Shown here: positions 35,452 through 44,422 of the stretch, piece after piece | How the letters are laid out: every line of letters starts with the position of its first letter | Numbering within the stretch: the stretch's first letter is position 1 | NCBI RefSeq assembly: GCF_003202285.1 | Contig: NZ_MASW01000005.1 | Coordinates: 868,001 to 932,000 of the forward strand | Length of the DNA stretch: 64,000 bases | Direction: 5' to 3' | Source: Prauserella muralis | GTDB lineage: Bacteria > Actinomycetota > Actinomycetes > Mycobacteriales > Pseudonocardiaceae | Program-made: the position numbers and the translations under genes | The notes under the pieces: generated by a model | Told to the model about the DNA's origin: nothing | What the model saw: only the letters and a program-made list of their open reading frames with translations | Database searches by the model: none

Positions 35452-36551
35452 CCGGGCGGGTGACCGGCACGGGTGAGGTGTTCCGCGCCGCCGTCCGGGA
35501 ATGGCTGTCCGCCGCGGTGGCCGGGCTCGGAGACGACGCCCTCCACGACGTCACCGTGCGCAGGACATGGGACGGCAGGCTCTACGACGCGGGTCTCGCG
35601 GGACTGACCTGGCCGGAAGAGTTCGGGGGGCGTGGCCTGAGCGTCCTGGAGGAGTACATCTTCCACGAGGAGGTGGCGCGCGCGGGCGCTCCGGAAGGCT
35701 ACGGCAGGATCGGCCGCCTCCTGACCGGGCCGTTGCTGATCAAGCACGGCTCGCCGGAACAGCGGCAACGCTACCTGCGGCCGACCCTGACCGGCGACGA
35801 GGTGTGGTGCCAGGGCTTCTCCGAATCCGGCGCCGGTTCGGATCTCGCGAACGTCGGCACCCGCGCGGAACGAGCAGGTGAGCAGTACCGCATCGCAGGA
35901 CAGAAGATCTGGACGTCGTTCGCCGATCACGCCGACCGCTGCCTGTTGCTGGCCAGGACGTCGGCGCGGGCGGCCCGGCATCGCAACCTGGGGATGTTCC
36001 TGCTCGACATGCACCAGCCGGGGATCGACGTCCGGCCCATCACCCGGATCACCGGCGACACCACGTTCAGCGAGGTGCGCTTCGACGGCGCGATGGTGCA
36101 CGAACGTGACCGCGTCGGAGGCGAGACCGACGGCTGGCGCATGGCGATGGCCGTGCTCTCCGACGAACGCGGGCCGATCGAGGCGATCACGCGGTACACT
36201 GGCATGTCCCGCGCGGCGGCCGTGCTGCGCCGGTGCTGCGCCTCCGGCGGTTCCGATCCGGAGCTCGACGAGGTGTGCGCCCGGGTGGAGACCGTTCGGT
36301 GGCATTCGCTGCGCAGCCTCGAGAACGCACTGGCCGGTGTCGCCGACCGGGCGGCCGACTCCGTTTCGAAGCTGATGTGGAGCCACACCTGGCAGGCGCT
36401 CGCCGCCTACGGCCTCGGACTCGGCTGCCCTGCGCACGAGCGGATGTGGCAGCGCCAGTATCTGGAGAGCCGGGCCGCGAGCATCTTCTCCGGCTCGACA
36501 CAGATCCAGCGCAACATCGTCGCCGAACGCGTGCTGGGGCTGCCGCGATGA
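35448..36551 (+). CDS. Acyl-CoA dehydrogenase, subunit 1
   Basis: 367 aa. Acyl-CoA dehydrogenase motifs are present: WPEEFGGRGLSVLEEYIFHEE, GFSESGAGSDLANVGTRAER, GQKIWTSFADHAD and the C-terminal SGSTQIQRNIVAERVLGLPR that contacts FAD. The GTG start overlaps the upstream stop (GTGA) and the stop overlaps the next start (ATGA). The next gene is another, shorter acyl-CoA dehydrogenase. Such adjacent pairs resemble the heteromeric enzymes of steroid side-chain and cholate degradation (ChsE1-ChsE2, FadE26-FadE27), where this subunit supplies half of each FAD site. Confidence 0.92.
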   Translation: MTGRVTGTGEVFRAAVREWLSAAVAGLGDDALHDVTVRRTWDGRLYDAGLAGLTWPEEFGGRGLSVLEEYIFHEEVARAGAPEGYGRIGRLLTGPLLIKHGSPEQRQRYLRPTLTGDEVWCQGFSESGAGSDLANVGTRAERAGEQYRIAGQKIWTSFADHADRCLLLARTSARAARHRNLGMFLLDMHQPGIDVRPITRITGDTTFSEVRFDGAMVHERDRVGGETDGWRMAMAVLSDERGPIEAITRYTGMSRAAAVLRRCCASGGSDPELDEVCARVETVRWHSLRSLENALAGVADRAADSVSKLMWSHTWQALAAYGLGLGCPAHERMWQRQYLESRAASIFSGSTQIQRNIVAERVLGLPR

Positions 36552-37444
36552 CCGGCGTGGTGCAGGTGGCGCCGAGCGCCGTGGCCGTCGAGGGTGCGCA
36601 CGCGCTCGACGAGGTCCTGACCCGGCTCGTCGGCGGGCGGCCGATCGCCGACTACGCGCTCGGCGGGGTCGACGCGGCCTGGGACGTGCTCCGGTCCGGC
36701 GGCTGGGATCGCGTCGGCGCCCGCGAGGAGGACGGGGGATTCGGCCTGCCGCTACGGGACCTGGTCGAACTCGCCCAGGTGCTCGGCAGCCACCTCGTGC
36801 CGGTGCCCGTGACGACCTCGATCGTCCTGCGTGGACCTGGACGGTACGGCGCCGGCCACGACCGGCCGCTGGCCGTGGCCCTCACCCGCCGTTCGGCCCC
36901 AGCGCGGGCGCGGGTCGTGTACGGCGGCTGTCCGGATGTCGCCGTACCGAATCTTCCCGGGACCGTGGAGCCCCGGCGCTGTGACGGCTTCGCGCCGACG
37001 TTACGGATGGCGGCCGCCGACGTGCCCGCCGGATCGCTCGGTACGGAGGTCCGCCGGTGGCTGTCGGTGCTGTGGGCCGCGGAAGCGGTCGGCTCCGCGG
37101 GAAGGTTGCTGCGAGACGCCGTGGCCCACGCCAAGGTCCGGGAGCAGTTCGGGCAGCCGATCGGGCGGTTCCAGGCCGTCAAGCACCTGCTGGCCGACAG
37201 CCACCTGGCCCACCAGGAGGGCTTGACCGCGACCGTGTGGGCGGCGAACGAGCCCGGTCCTGCGCCGCAGGCGCTGCGGCTGGTGTTCCGGCGCTGCCTG
37301 TTCGTCTCGGAGAGCGCGACGCAGGTGTTCGGCGGGATCGGCATGACCTGGGAGCTCGGCCTGCACTTCCACACCCGCCACATCGTGCTGCTGCGCGATC
37401 TCACCGCGGACCTGCTCGCTCACGAGAGGACACCGGGAACGTGA
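36548..37444 (+). CDS. Acyl-CoA dehydrogenase, subunit 2
   Basis: 298 aa, shorter than a stand-alone acyl-CoA dehydrogenase (about 380). The N-terminal domain is reduced; the C-terminal domain keeps VREQFGQPIGRFQAVKHLLADSH and the late GGIGMTWELGLHFHTRH. In ChsE-type enzymes the Glu of the TWE motif is the catalytic base, so catalysis probably resides in this subunit. The ATGA junction with subunit 1 indicates equimolar translation. It introduces a double bond into an acyl-CoA; a branched or cyclic substrate is inferred from the family resemblance. Confidence 0.9.
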   Translation: MTGVVQVAPSAVAVEGAHALDEVLTRLVGGRPIADYALGGVDAAWDVLRSGGWDRVGAREEDGGFGLPLRDLVELAQVLGSHLVPVPVTTSIVLRGPGRYGAGHDRPLAVALTRRSAPARARVVYGGCPDVAVPNLPGTVEPRRCDGFAPTLRMAAADVPAGSLGTEVRRWLSVLWAAEAVGSAGRLLRDAVAHAKVREQFGQPIGRFQAVKHLLADSHLAHQEGLTATVWAANEPGPAPQALRLVFRRCLFVSESATQVFGGIGMTWELGLHFHTRHIVLLRDLTADLLAHERTPGT

Positions 37445-38265
37445 CATTGATCGAGGTCGCCAGGAGCGACAACGGCGTGACCGAGCTGGTGCTGAACCGT
37501 CCGGAGAAGCTGAACGCGTTCAACGCGGACATGCTCGACGAGTTCTCCCGCGCGGTGGAGCGGATCGCCGACGACGACACCACGCGCTGCGTGATCCTGC
37601 GCGGGCGCGGCCGGTCGTTCTCGGTGGGCTACGACGTCCAGCGCCCCGCGGACTCGTCGGCGTCCTATGCGGATGCCCACGACACCTTCCAGGACTGGCG
37701 GAGGCTGCGCCGCAACCTGGAACGCTGGCTGGCGATCTGGGACCTGGACAAGCCCGTCATCGCCTCGGTGCACGGGCACTGCGTGGGCGGCGCGTCCATG
37801 TTGTGCGTGTGCGCCGACATCACCCTCGTCGCCGACGACGCGACGATCGCGTGGCCGAGTGTGCCGCTCGGCGGTGGGCTGCTGAGCCCCGTGAGCCTGT
37901 GGCTGATCGGCATGAAGCGCGCCCGCGAGCTGTCCTATGTGGTCGGCAGTACACTGAGCGGCACCGAGGCCGCCGAACTGGGCTGGGCCAACAGGGCCGT
38001 GGCCGCCGCCGACCTCGCCGCAGAGACCGCGGCGCTCGCCGGCCGGATCGCGCGTACGCCTGCCTCGCTGCTGCGGCTCAAGAAGCTCGCGCTCAACAGG
38101 GTAATGGAGAACCAGGGCTTTCGTACCGCGTTCCTGTACGGAGCGGAGTGGGACGCGATCGCGCACACCGTCCCGGAACACGAGGTGATGCGCGACAAGA
38201 TCCGCGAGGTGGGGCTCAAGGACGCGATCCGCTGGTTCGCGGAGGGTGGCGAGCTGTCCGAGTAG
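37441..38265 (+). CDS. Crotonase-superfamily (enoyl-CoA hydratase/isomerase family) protein, both usual Glu replaced
   Basis: 274 aa with the crotonase fold: LNRPEKLNAFNADML, the oxyanion-hole VHGHCVGGASML, a DITLVADDATIAWPSVPLGG segment and a helical C-terminus. In mitochondrial enoyl-CoA hydratase the two catalytic glutamates sit in GGGCE and QPE; here the same places read GGAS and WPS, so both are Ser. Simple hydratase activity is doubtful; hydrolase, isomerase or C-C lyase chemistry as in other superfamily members is possible. The GTGA start overlaps the dehydrogenase stop, making it the last gene of the operon. Its stop is 10 bp from the convergent LuxR gene. Confidence 0.88.
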   Translation: MTLIEVARSDNGVTELVLNRPEKLNAFNADMLDEFSRAVERIADDDTTRCVILRGRGRSFSVGYDVQRPADSSASYADAHDTFQDWRRLRRNLERWLAIWDLDKPVIASVHGHCVGGASMLCVCADITLVADDATIAWPSVPLGGGLLSPVSLWLIGMKRARELSYVVGSTLSGTEAAELGWANRAVAAADLAAETAALAGRIARTPASLLRLKKLALNRVMENQGFRTAFLYGAEWDAIAHTVPEHEVMRDKIREVGLKDAIRWFAEGGELSE

Positions 38266-38275
38266 CGAAAACCCG

Positions 38276-40930
38276 TCACGGTGCCTGTTCGTGACCCCGC
38301 AGCGCGGCCAGCTCGGCACGGGAGCGCACCCCGAGCTTGGCGTAGATGCGGGTCAGGTGGTACTGCACGGTCTTCATGGTGACGAACAGCTCCGCGGCCA
38401 CCTCCCGGTTGGACAGACCGCGCGCGACGAGCTGGGCGACGGCCTCCTCCTGCGGCGTCAGCTCGCCGACCGCACGACCGGAGCGGGTGGCGTGCACACC
38501 GCCCGCTTTGAGCTCCCGGTCGCAGCGCGCCACGTACGTGCTCGCGCCGAGACTCGCGAAGGTCTCGCGGGCGCCGGAGATGACGATGTCGGCGTCCCTG
38601 CGCTTGCCGGCCCTGCGCAGCGCCTGCCCGTAGGCGAAGCTCACCCGGGCCCTGTCGTAACGCAGTGGCAGCTTTTCGAGCAGCCCGAGCGCCGCCTCGA
38701 AGGCGGTGGCCGAGGCGGCAGGCTCGCCCTGCATCGCGAGCAGCCGCCCGCGCGCCGCGCCCAGGCGGGCCCGCGCCGAGGCAGGACCCCTGGCCGCGGC
38801 AAGCCGTTCATGCCGGTCCAGAAAGGACTCCGCCTCAGCGTCGCGCCCCTGGAGCACCAGCGCGTGGGCGTACAGGTCGGCCCACGGCCACTGGCCGGGC
38901 TCGTCGATGCTGCTGCCTGCCGACGGGCCGGTCAGCGGACGCAATGCCCGCAGCACCCCGGCGGAGTCGGCGCGCGCCTCGGCGAGCTGGGCGCGCGCCA
39001 GGCAGGAGGGCACACGCATGATGTCGTAGTCCTGCGGCCCGGCGTCGGCGCGGCGCACGGCCTCCTCGGCGCGGTCCCAGTCGCCGCGCAGTGCGTGAAC
39101 GGAGACCGCGGTCCACGCCAGCAGCGGCCCGGCCAGCACGATCCCGGAGCGGTCCAGCAGCGGCTCCGCCTCGGCCACCGTGCGCAGGGCCTCGTCCCAC
39201 TCCCCCGCGGCGAACTGTGCCCGCGCCAGCCAGCCGCGGGCCCACAGCGAGATGCGGGTCGAGCCGCCGAGAAACGTCGTGGGCACCGCGCTTTCCAGGT
39301 CCGCCCGCGCGTCGTCGAGGGCGTCGACCATGAGGTTCAGCCAGCCGCGGCCCATCAGGATCCGTTGCGCCTGTGCACCGTGCTGGACCCGCTCGGCCAG
39401 CTCGGCGTAGCAGGCCAGCGCCTCGTCCCCTCGGCCGAGGCCGGCGATGCCGAGCCCCCGGATCGCGGCCGCCTCCACCGCGGCCGGGGTGTCCCGGGGA
39501 ACCAGGGAGACCGCGCGGTCGGCCCAGTCGACCAGGTCACCGGCGCGGCACCGGCACAGCGAGTGCAGGACATAGCGCTGGCAGATCATGGCAGCCACGT
39601 CCGGTTCGCGTTCGCTGTTGACCAGGTCCCAGGCCCGGCCGAGCCGCGCCTGGGCCTCGGTGGCGCGACCACGCACGATCGCCAGGTATCCCAGCACCGC
39701 GTTGCGCAGGGGCGTTTCCCGCAGACTCTCCACCTCGGGGATCAGTGCCGCGGCGGCGAACGCGTCACCGGCACCGATCAGCGCATCCACGGCACGGGTC
39801 AGGCGGCGCTCCCGGAGCAGCCGGTCGTCGGTGAGGCGGCTGGCGTCGGACAGCAGGGACGCCGCGACGCCCCAGGCGCCCTCGGCGGCGCGCTGGGTGG
39901 CGAGTTCGTCGAGCCGGTCGGCGACCGCCGCGTCCGGCACCGGCGACGCCCCGACGAGCAGTTGCATCCTGCGGACCGGGTCGTCGATCAGGTCCGCGGC
40001 CCGCCGGTACGCGTCGGCCGAGGCGGCCGGGCCCATGGTCGCGAGCACCGCGGCACGCACCATCGGATCCGGCGGCCCCGCCTGGGTCAGTCCGTGCGGT
40101 GCCAGTTCGACGAGCCCGGCGCCGCACACCTCGTCGAGCAGAGGCAGCACGTCGCCGTCGACTCCGGCCATCGACGCGGCGTCGCGGACCGCCGTGCCCG
40201 GACCGAGAACGGCGATGGCCTCGGCGAGCCGCCGCGCGTCCGGTGAGCACGCCGCCAGGCTCTCCCGCACCCGCGCCGCGACCGCCGCGGGTGCGGGCAG
40301 CCCGGGGTCGAACCGGGTCCACACCGACCTCGGCACCTCGGCGAGCAGATGCACGACATGGCGCGGGAGGCCGCCCGTGTGCCGACAGAGCCGTTCCGCC
40401 ATCGACGGGTGCAGCGGCACGCCGCGCGCCGCGGCCAGCTCGCCCACCTCCGGGGCGGTGAGCGGTTCCAGCGCCACCGTCGTCGTCGCGGCGCGGTGCA
40501 GCAGGTCGAGGGCCCCCGCGGGCACGTGGGGGTCCCCGCTCACGCAGGTGGCGACGACGAGCAGCCGCGCCTCGTGGTCGTGCCGGACGGTGGACACCAA
40601 CGCCTGCAGCGACTCCGTGTCCGCCCAGTGCGCGTCGTCCACAATGGCCAGCGTCGTACCGGGGCCGAGCCCTGCCACCAGGTCCCCACCTGGCGCCAGC
40701 TGCCCGGTGACCCCGAACGCGCGTCCCGTCTCCCACGACGCACCGGCTGCCCGCAGCACGGGACCTTCGTGCCGGGAGGCCAGCTCATCGACCAGCGCGG
40801 TCCTTCCCACCCCCGACGGGCCGCTGACCAGCGCGAAGCCGGGCCCGTCCCGCGCGACCCGCGCCGCCGCGCCGTCCAGGACGGCGAGTGCGGCGGCGCG
40901 GGCGATCAACGGCGGGCGACGGTGGACCAC
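38276..40930 (-). CDS. Large ATP-binding LuxR-family regulator (LAL type)
   Basis: 884 aa. An N-terminal AAA/NACHT-like ATPase has Walker A GPSGVGRTALVDEL (residues about 36-49) and Walker B TLAIVDDAHW. A long central TPR-like helical region follows, then a C-terminal LuxR helix-turn-helix (LTPQEEAVAQLVARGLSNREVAAELFVTMKTVQYHL). LAL proteins are usually activators responding to a metabolite, such as maltose in MalT. The GTG start is 9 bp from the MFS stop on the same strand. Either flanking catabolic cluster could be its target; there is no direct evidence. Confidence 0.92.
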   Translation of the reverse strand: MVHRRPPLIARAAALAVLDGAAARVARDGPGFALVSGPSGVGRTALVDELASRHEGPVLRAAGASWETGRAFGVTGQLAPGGDLVAGLGPGTTLAIVDDAHWADTESLQALVSTVRHDHEARLLVVATCVSGDPHVPAGALDLLHRAATTTVALEPLTAPEVGELAAARGVPLHPSMAERLCRHTGGLPRHVVHLLAEVPRSVWTRFDPGLPAPAAVAARVRESLAACSPDARRLAEAIAVLGPGTAVRDAASMAGVDGDVLPLLDEVCGAGLVELAPHGLTQAGPPDPMVRAAVLATMGPAASADAYRRAADLIDDPVRRMQLLVGASPVPDAAVADRLDELATQRAAEGAWGVAASLLSDASRLTDDRLLRERRLTRAVDALIGAGDAFAAAALIPEVESLRETPLRNAVLGYLAIVRGRATEAQARLGRAWDLVNSEREPDVAAMICQRYVLHSLCRCRAGDLVDWADRAVSLVPRDTPAAVEAAAIRGLGIAGLGRGDEALACYAELAERVQHGAQAQRILMGRGWLNLMVDALDDARADLESAVPTTFLGGSTRISLWARGWLARAQFAAGEWDEALRTVAEAEPLLDRSGIVLAGPLLAWTAVSVHALRGDWDRAEEAVRRADAGPQDYDIMRVPSCLARAQLAEARADSAGVLRALRPLTGPSAGSSIDEPGQWPWADLYAHALVLQGRDAEAESFLDRHERLAAARGPASARARLGAARGRLLAMQGEPAASATAFEAALGLLEKLPLRYDRARVSFAYGQALRRAGKRRDADIVISGARETFASLGASTYVARCDRELKAGGVHATRSGRAVGELTPQEEAVAQLVARGLSNREVAAELFVTMKTVQYHLTRIYAKLGVRSRAELAALRGHEQAP

Positions 40931-40939
40931 ATGGTCACT

Positions 40940-42256
40940 CTAGGCGGGATGCGCTGCGGCACCAGCGACCGGAAGCTCGGCGTCGGCGTGGCGCGAGCGG
41001 GGCACGAGGCCGGTGACCAGCGCGGCGGCGAGCGCGATCCCCGCGAAGACGTGGAAGGCGGTGGTGCCGCCGAGCCCGGCGCCGACGAGCAGGCCGCCGA
41101 TCACCGGGCCCACGATCCCGCCGAGCCTGCCGAAGCCCGCGCACCACGCCACCCCGGCTGCCCGGGCCCGCGTCGGGTAGTAGTGGGACACGAGCCCGTA
41201 GATCAGCACCTGGGTGCCGATCGTGCCGACCCCCGCCACGGCGACCGCGAGCAGCAGCGCGCCGAACGGCAGGCCGAGCGGCAGCAACGCGAGTGTGCTC
41301 GCGGCGAGCACGAACGTCGTGGCCACGACCCGTTTCGCGCCGATGCGGTCCGCCCACAGCGAGGCGAGCAGGCCACCGACGATCGCACCGAGGTTGAGGA
41401 TGAGCAGGAACGCGAGCGAGTAGCCCTCGCCGTAGCCGCCGTCCTGCATGATCTTGGGCAACCACGTGTTGAGCCCGTAGGTCAGCAGCAGACCGGCGAA
41501 GCTCATCAGGCCGAGCAGGACGGTCGGCAACGCCAGCGCACGGGAGGCCAGCGCGGGGAAGCCGACCCGGCCGGTCACGGGCGGTTCGGCGGCCAACGGC
41601 ACGCCGGTGCGTTCCGCCAAGGCCCTGGCCTGCTCCAGCCGGCCCCGGGAGGCGAGCCACCTGGGCGACTCGGGCAGCTTCATGACGGCCAGCGGCAGGA
41701 CGAGCACGATCGGCAGGGCACCGATCCAGAACAGGCCGCGCCAGCCGATCGCGTCGGCCAGCACGATCGCCAGCACAGCCGCGAGCACTCCCCCGGCCGG
41801 TACTCCACTGTAGACCATGGCGTTGAGCCGGTTGCGCTGTCCGGGCGGGGCGAACTCCGCCACGAGCGCCCCCACGGTGGCCACGAGCGCGCCGACACCG
41901 ATGCCGGTGACGAACCGGCCGACGCCGAACGCGGTGACGTTCTGGGTCAGCGCGGTGGCTCCCATGCCGATCGAGAACCAGGCCAGATTGATCAGCATGA
42001 TCCTGCGGCGGCCGATCCAGTCGCCGAGGCTGCCCGCCGCCAGTGCGCCGACGAGAACGCCGACCAGGGCGTAGCTGCCCAGGGAGCCGGCCTCGGCGGG
42101 GCTGAGCGCGCCGAGCTGTGCGGGGTCGGCGAGCAACGTGGGCAGGACGGTTCCGTAGACCACGAGGTCGTAGCCGTCGAAGACGAGGGCGATCGTGGAC
42201 AGGGCGACCACCCAGGACACGGTGCGCCGGCGCTTCGTTGCGTCGGTGTCGGGCAT
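40940..42256 (-). CDS. MFS transporter, aromatic acid:H+ symporter family
   Basis: 438 aa with 12 membrane helices. AAHS-family signatures are DGYDLVVYGTVLPTLL in helix 1 (the DxxD-type acidic residues needed for aromatic-acid uptake), GSLGDWIGRRR in loop 2-3, and GVPAGGVLAAVLAI in helix 5. It resembles BenK/PcaK benzoate and hydroxybenzoate importers. The ATG at 42256 has GGGAGTCCTC upstream; an in-frame earlier ATG lacks a site. It is the last gene of the ben operon, 69 bp after the benC-benD fusion, so benzoate is the likely substrate. Confidence 0.9.
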   Translation of the reverse strand: MPDTDATKRRRTVSWVVALSTIALVFDGYDLVVYGTVLPTLLADPAQLGALSPAEAGSLGSYALVGVLVGALAAGSLGDWIGRRRIMLINLAWFSIGMGATALTQNVTAFGVGRFVTGIGVGALVATVGALVAEFAPPGQRNRLNAMVYSGVPAGGVLAAVLAIVLADAIGWRGLFWIGALPIVLVLPLAVMKLPESPRWLASRGRLEQARALAERTGVPLAAEPPVTGRVGFPALASRALALPTVLLGLMSFAGLLLTYGLNTWLPKIMQDGGYGEGYSLAFLLILNLGAIVGGLLASLWADRIGAKRVVATTFVLAASTLALLPLGLPFGALLLAVAVAGVGTIGTQVLIYGLVSHYYPTRARAAGVAWCAGFGRLGGIVGPVIGGLLVGAGLGGTTAFHVFAGIALAAALVTGLVPRSRHADAELPVAGAAAHPA

Positions 42257-42325
42257 GAGGACTCCCGGAATGGGTTGGGGGTAGGGAGAACACGCGGCCA
42301 CGCGGTGACCGCACGGGTTGCGGCG

Positions 42326-44413
42326 TCAGCCGGGATCGCCGCCGGCCACCGGCAGCACGGTGCCGGTGATGTAGGAGGCCTCGTCCGAGGCCAGGAACGC
42401 GATCGCGGCGGCCTGTTCGTCGAGCGTGCCGTAGCGCTTCAGCAGCGACGAGTTCACGGTCTGGTCGATGTGCGCCTGGAACCAGGTCTTCTCCTGCTCG
42501 CTCTCGAGCGCGGAGCCACCGCGGCTGATCCTGCGCGGTGGGGCCTCGGTGCCCCCCGGGGCGCTTGCGACCACCCGGATGCCGGCGTCCGCGTACTCGA
42601 ACGCCAGTGAGGCGGTGATGGCGTTGATGCCGCCCTTGGCGGCCGAGTACGGGATACGGTGGATCCCGCGCGTCGCCGCGGAGGACACGTTGACGATGAC
42701 GCCGCGGCCCCGTGCGGCCATCGACGGCAGCGCGGCCCGGCACGAGTACAGCGTCGTCAGCAGTGAGCGGCGGATCTCGGCGTCGATCTCGGTCGGGGCG
42801 AACTCGGTGAACGGCTTGAACCAGATCGCCCCGCCGACATTGTTGACCAGCACGTCGATCCGGCCGTACCGGGCGAGGGCGGCCTCGGCCATCGCCTGCG
42901 CGCCCTCCCAGGTCTCCAGGTCCGCGACCACGGGCAGCGTCTCGCCGGTCAGCTCGGAGGCCACCCCGGCGACCAGGCCGGCCCGGTCGGCGAGCACGAC
43001 GGTCCCGCCCTCGGCGCTGATCCGGCGGGCCACCCGCTCGCCGATGCCCTGGGCGGCGCCGGTGACCACCACGACCTTGCCGTCGAACCGTCCTGGGCTG
43101 ACGAACGTCGGCCGCCGCGCGGCCAACGGTGCGATGTCGTCGCGGGCGGGCAGCAGCTCCTGCCCGGCGATGGCGCGCTTGGTGGTGCCGTCCTCGGCCG
43201 GGGGCGCGGCGCGGCGCAGCGGTGCCAGCGGGACGGGCGGGAAGATCGCCTGCCCGGCCAGAACCCTGCCCGCTCCCCCGGGCGCGACCACGGCCTCCGT
43301 GGCCGTGGGCTCCGGCGGGTGGGTGACCGGGGCGGGACCGGACGCGACCGGTGCGCCTGCCGGCTCCGGATCGGTCGCCGCCTCCCCGGCGACCGGTCCG
43401 GCGGCGGTGCCGGACACCGCGAACTTCTCGTAGTAGAGCCCGGCCGGCTCGACCCCCGCGCCCGCGAGGTGCTCGCGCACCGCCTCCACCATCGGGGGTG
43501 GCCCGCACACGTACACCGCGACGTCGCCGTCGTGCAGGTGCTCGTCGCCGACCAGGCTCGTCACGTAGCCCGTGTTCGGGGCCGTGCTGGCCGGGTCGGC
43601 GACGCAGTAGTCCCAGGTCAGCCCGTCGACCGTGGCGGCGAGCTCGGCGAGGGTGCCCAGCTCGACGAGGTCGTCGTCGGTGGTGACGCCGTAGACGAGG
43701 TGTACCGGGCGCGTCGGTCGTGAGTCCCGCATCGCCCGCACGATCGACAGGATCGGGGCCAGCCCGGTGCCGCCGGCCAGCAGCAGCGCGGGCCGGTCGG
43801 CCTCGCGCAGGAAGAAGCTGCCGCGCGGCCCGGTGAAGGTGAGCGCGTCGCCGGGCCGGGCGCGCTCGGTGAGGTAGTCCGACATCACCCCGCCGGGGGT
43901 CAGCTTGACCAGGAACGTCAGCTCCTTGTCGTCCGGCGCGTTGCTGAACGAGTACGACCGCGACTGGCCGGTGCCGGGGACCTCGATGTTGACGTACTGC
44001 CCCGGCAGGAACGCGAGCGTGTCACGGTCCGGCGTCTCCAGCGTGAGGGCGACGGTCGTCGGCGACAATCGCTCCAGCGCCGTGATGGTGGCCGGGTAGG
44101 TGGCAGCCGAGGTCTTGGCGGCCGCCGAGGTGCCGGCGATCCGCAGCACGAGGTCGGACTTCGGTGTCATGCTGCACGGCAGGACGTATCCGCGCCCGGC
44201 CTCGGCGGCGGTGAGCGCGTCGTCGAGGTAGGTTCCGCCGTCGTAGGTGCCCGACTCGCAGAACGCCTTGCACGTCCCGCACGCGCCGTCACGGCAGTCC
44301 AGCGGGATGTTGACGCGCTGCCGGTAGGAGGCGTCGGCGACCGTCTGGTCCGCCTCGCAGTCGATGAAGCGGGTGACACCGTCCTCGAAGGACAGTGCGA
44401 CCTGGTAGGCCAT
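42326..44413 (-). CDS. Fused benzoate dioxygenase reductase (BenC) and benzoate diol dehydrogenase (BenD)
   Basis: 695 aa. Residues 1-90 are a plant-type [2Fe-2S] ferredoxin (CRDGACGTC plus a later LPCSM Cys). Residues about 105-345 are the FAD/NAD reductase (GQYVNIEVPG, RSYSFSN, GGTGLAPILS, VYVCGPPPMVEAVREHL). Residues 350-445 are a Pro/Ala-rich linker. Residues 445-695 are a short-chain dehydrogenase (TGAAQGIG, NNVGG, catalytic Tyr and Lys in YSAAK, Ser in NVSSAA). The first part passes electrons from NADH to BenAB; the second oxidises the benzoate cis-diol to catechol with loss of CO2. These are normally separate genes; I see no stop or frameshift between them. It is 9 bp downstream of benB. 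Confidence 0.93.
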   Translation of the reverse strand: MAYQVALSFEDGVTRFIDCEADQTVADASYRQRVNIPLDCRDGACGTCKAFCESGTYDGGTYLDDALTAAEAGRGYVLPCSMTPKSDLVLRIAGTSAAAKTSAATYPATITALERLSPTTVALTLETPDRDTLAFLPGQYVNIEVPGTGQSRSYSFSNAPDDKELTFLVKLTPGGVMSDYLTERARPGDALTFTGPRGSFFLREADRPALLLAGGTGLAPILSIVRAMRDSRPTRPVHLVYGVTTDDDLVELGTLAELAATVDGLTWDYCVADPASTAPNTGYVTSLVGDEHLHDGDVAVYVCGPPPMVEAVREHLAGAGVEPAGLYYEKFAVSGTAAGPVAGEAATDPEPAGAPVASGPAPVTHPPEPTATEAVVAPGGAGRVLAGQAIFPPVPLAPLRRAAPPAEDGTTKRAIAGQELLPARDDIAPLAARRPTFVSPGRFDGKVVVVTGAAQGIGERVARRISAEGGTVVLADRAGLVAGVASELTGETLPVVADLETWEGAQAMAEAALARYGRIDVLVNNVGGAIWFKPFTEFAPTEIDAEIRRSLLTTLYSCRAALPSMAARGRGVIVNVSSAATRGIHRIPYSAAKGGINAITASLAFEYADAGIRVVASAPGGTEAPPRRISRGGSALESEQEKTWFQAHIDQTVNSSLLKRYGTLDEQAAAIAFLASDEASYITGTVLPVAGGDPG

Positions 44414-44422
44414 GACGCCTCC

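Noticed and set aside
38246-40246. A 666-codon plus-strand frame opposite the LuxR gene
   Set aside because: The LuxR-family protein on the other strand has ATPase and helix-turn-helix motifs across the same region; the plus frame has none.
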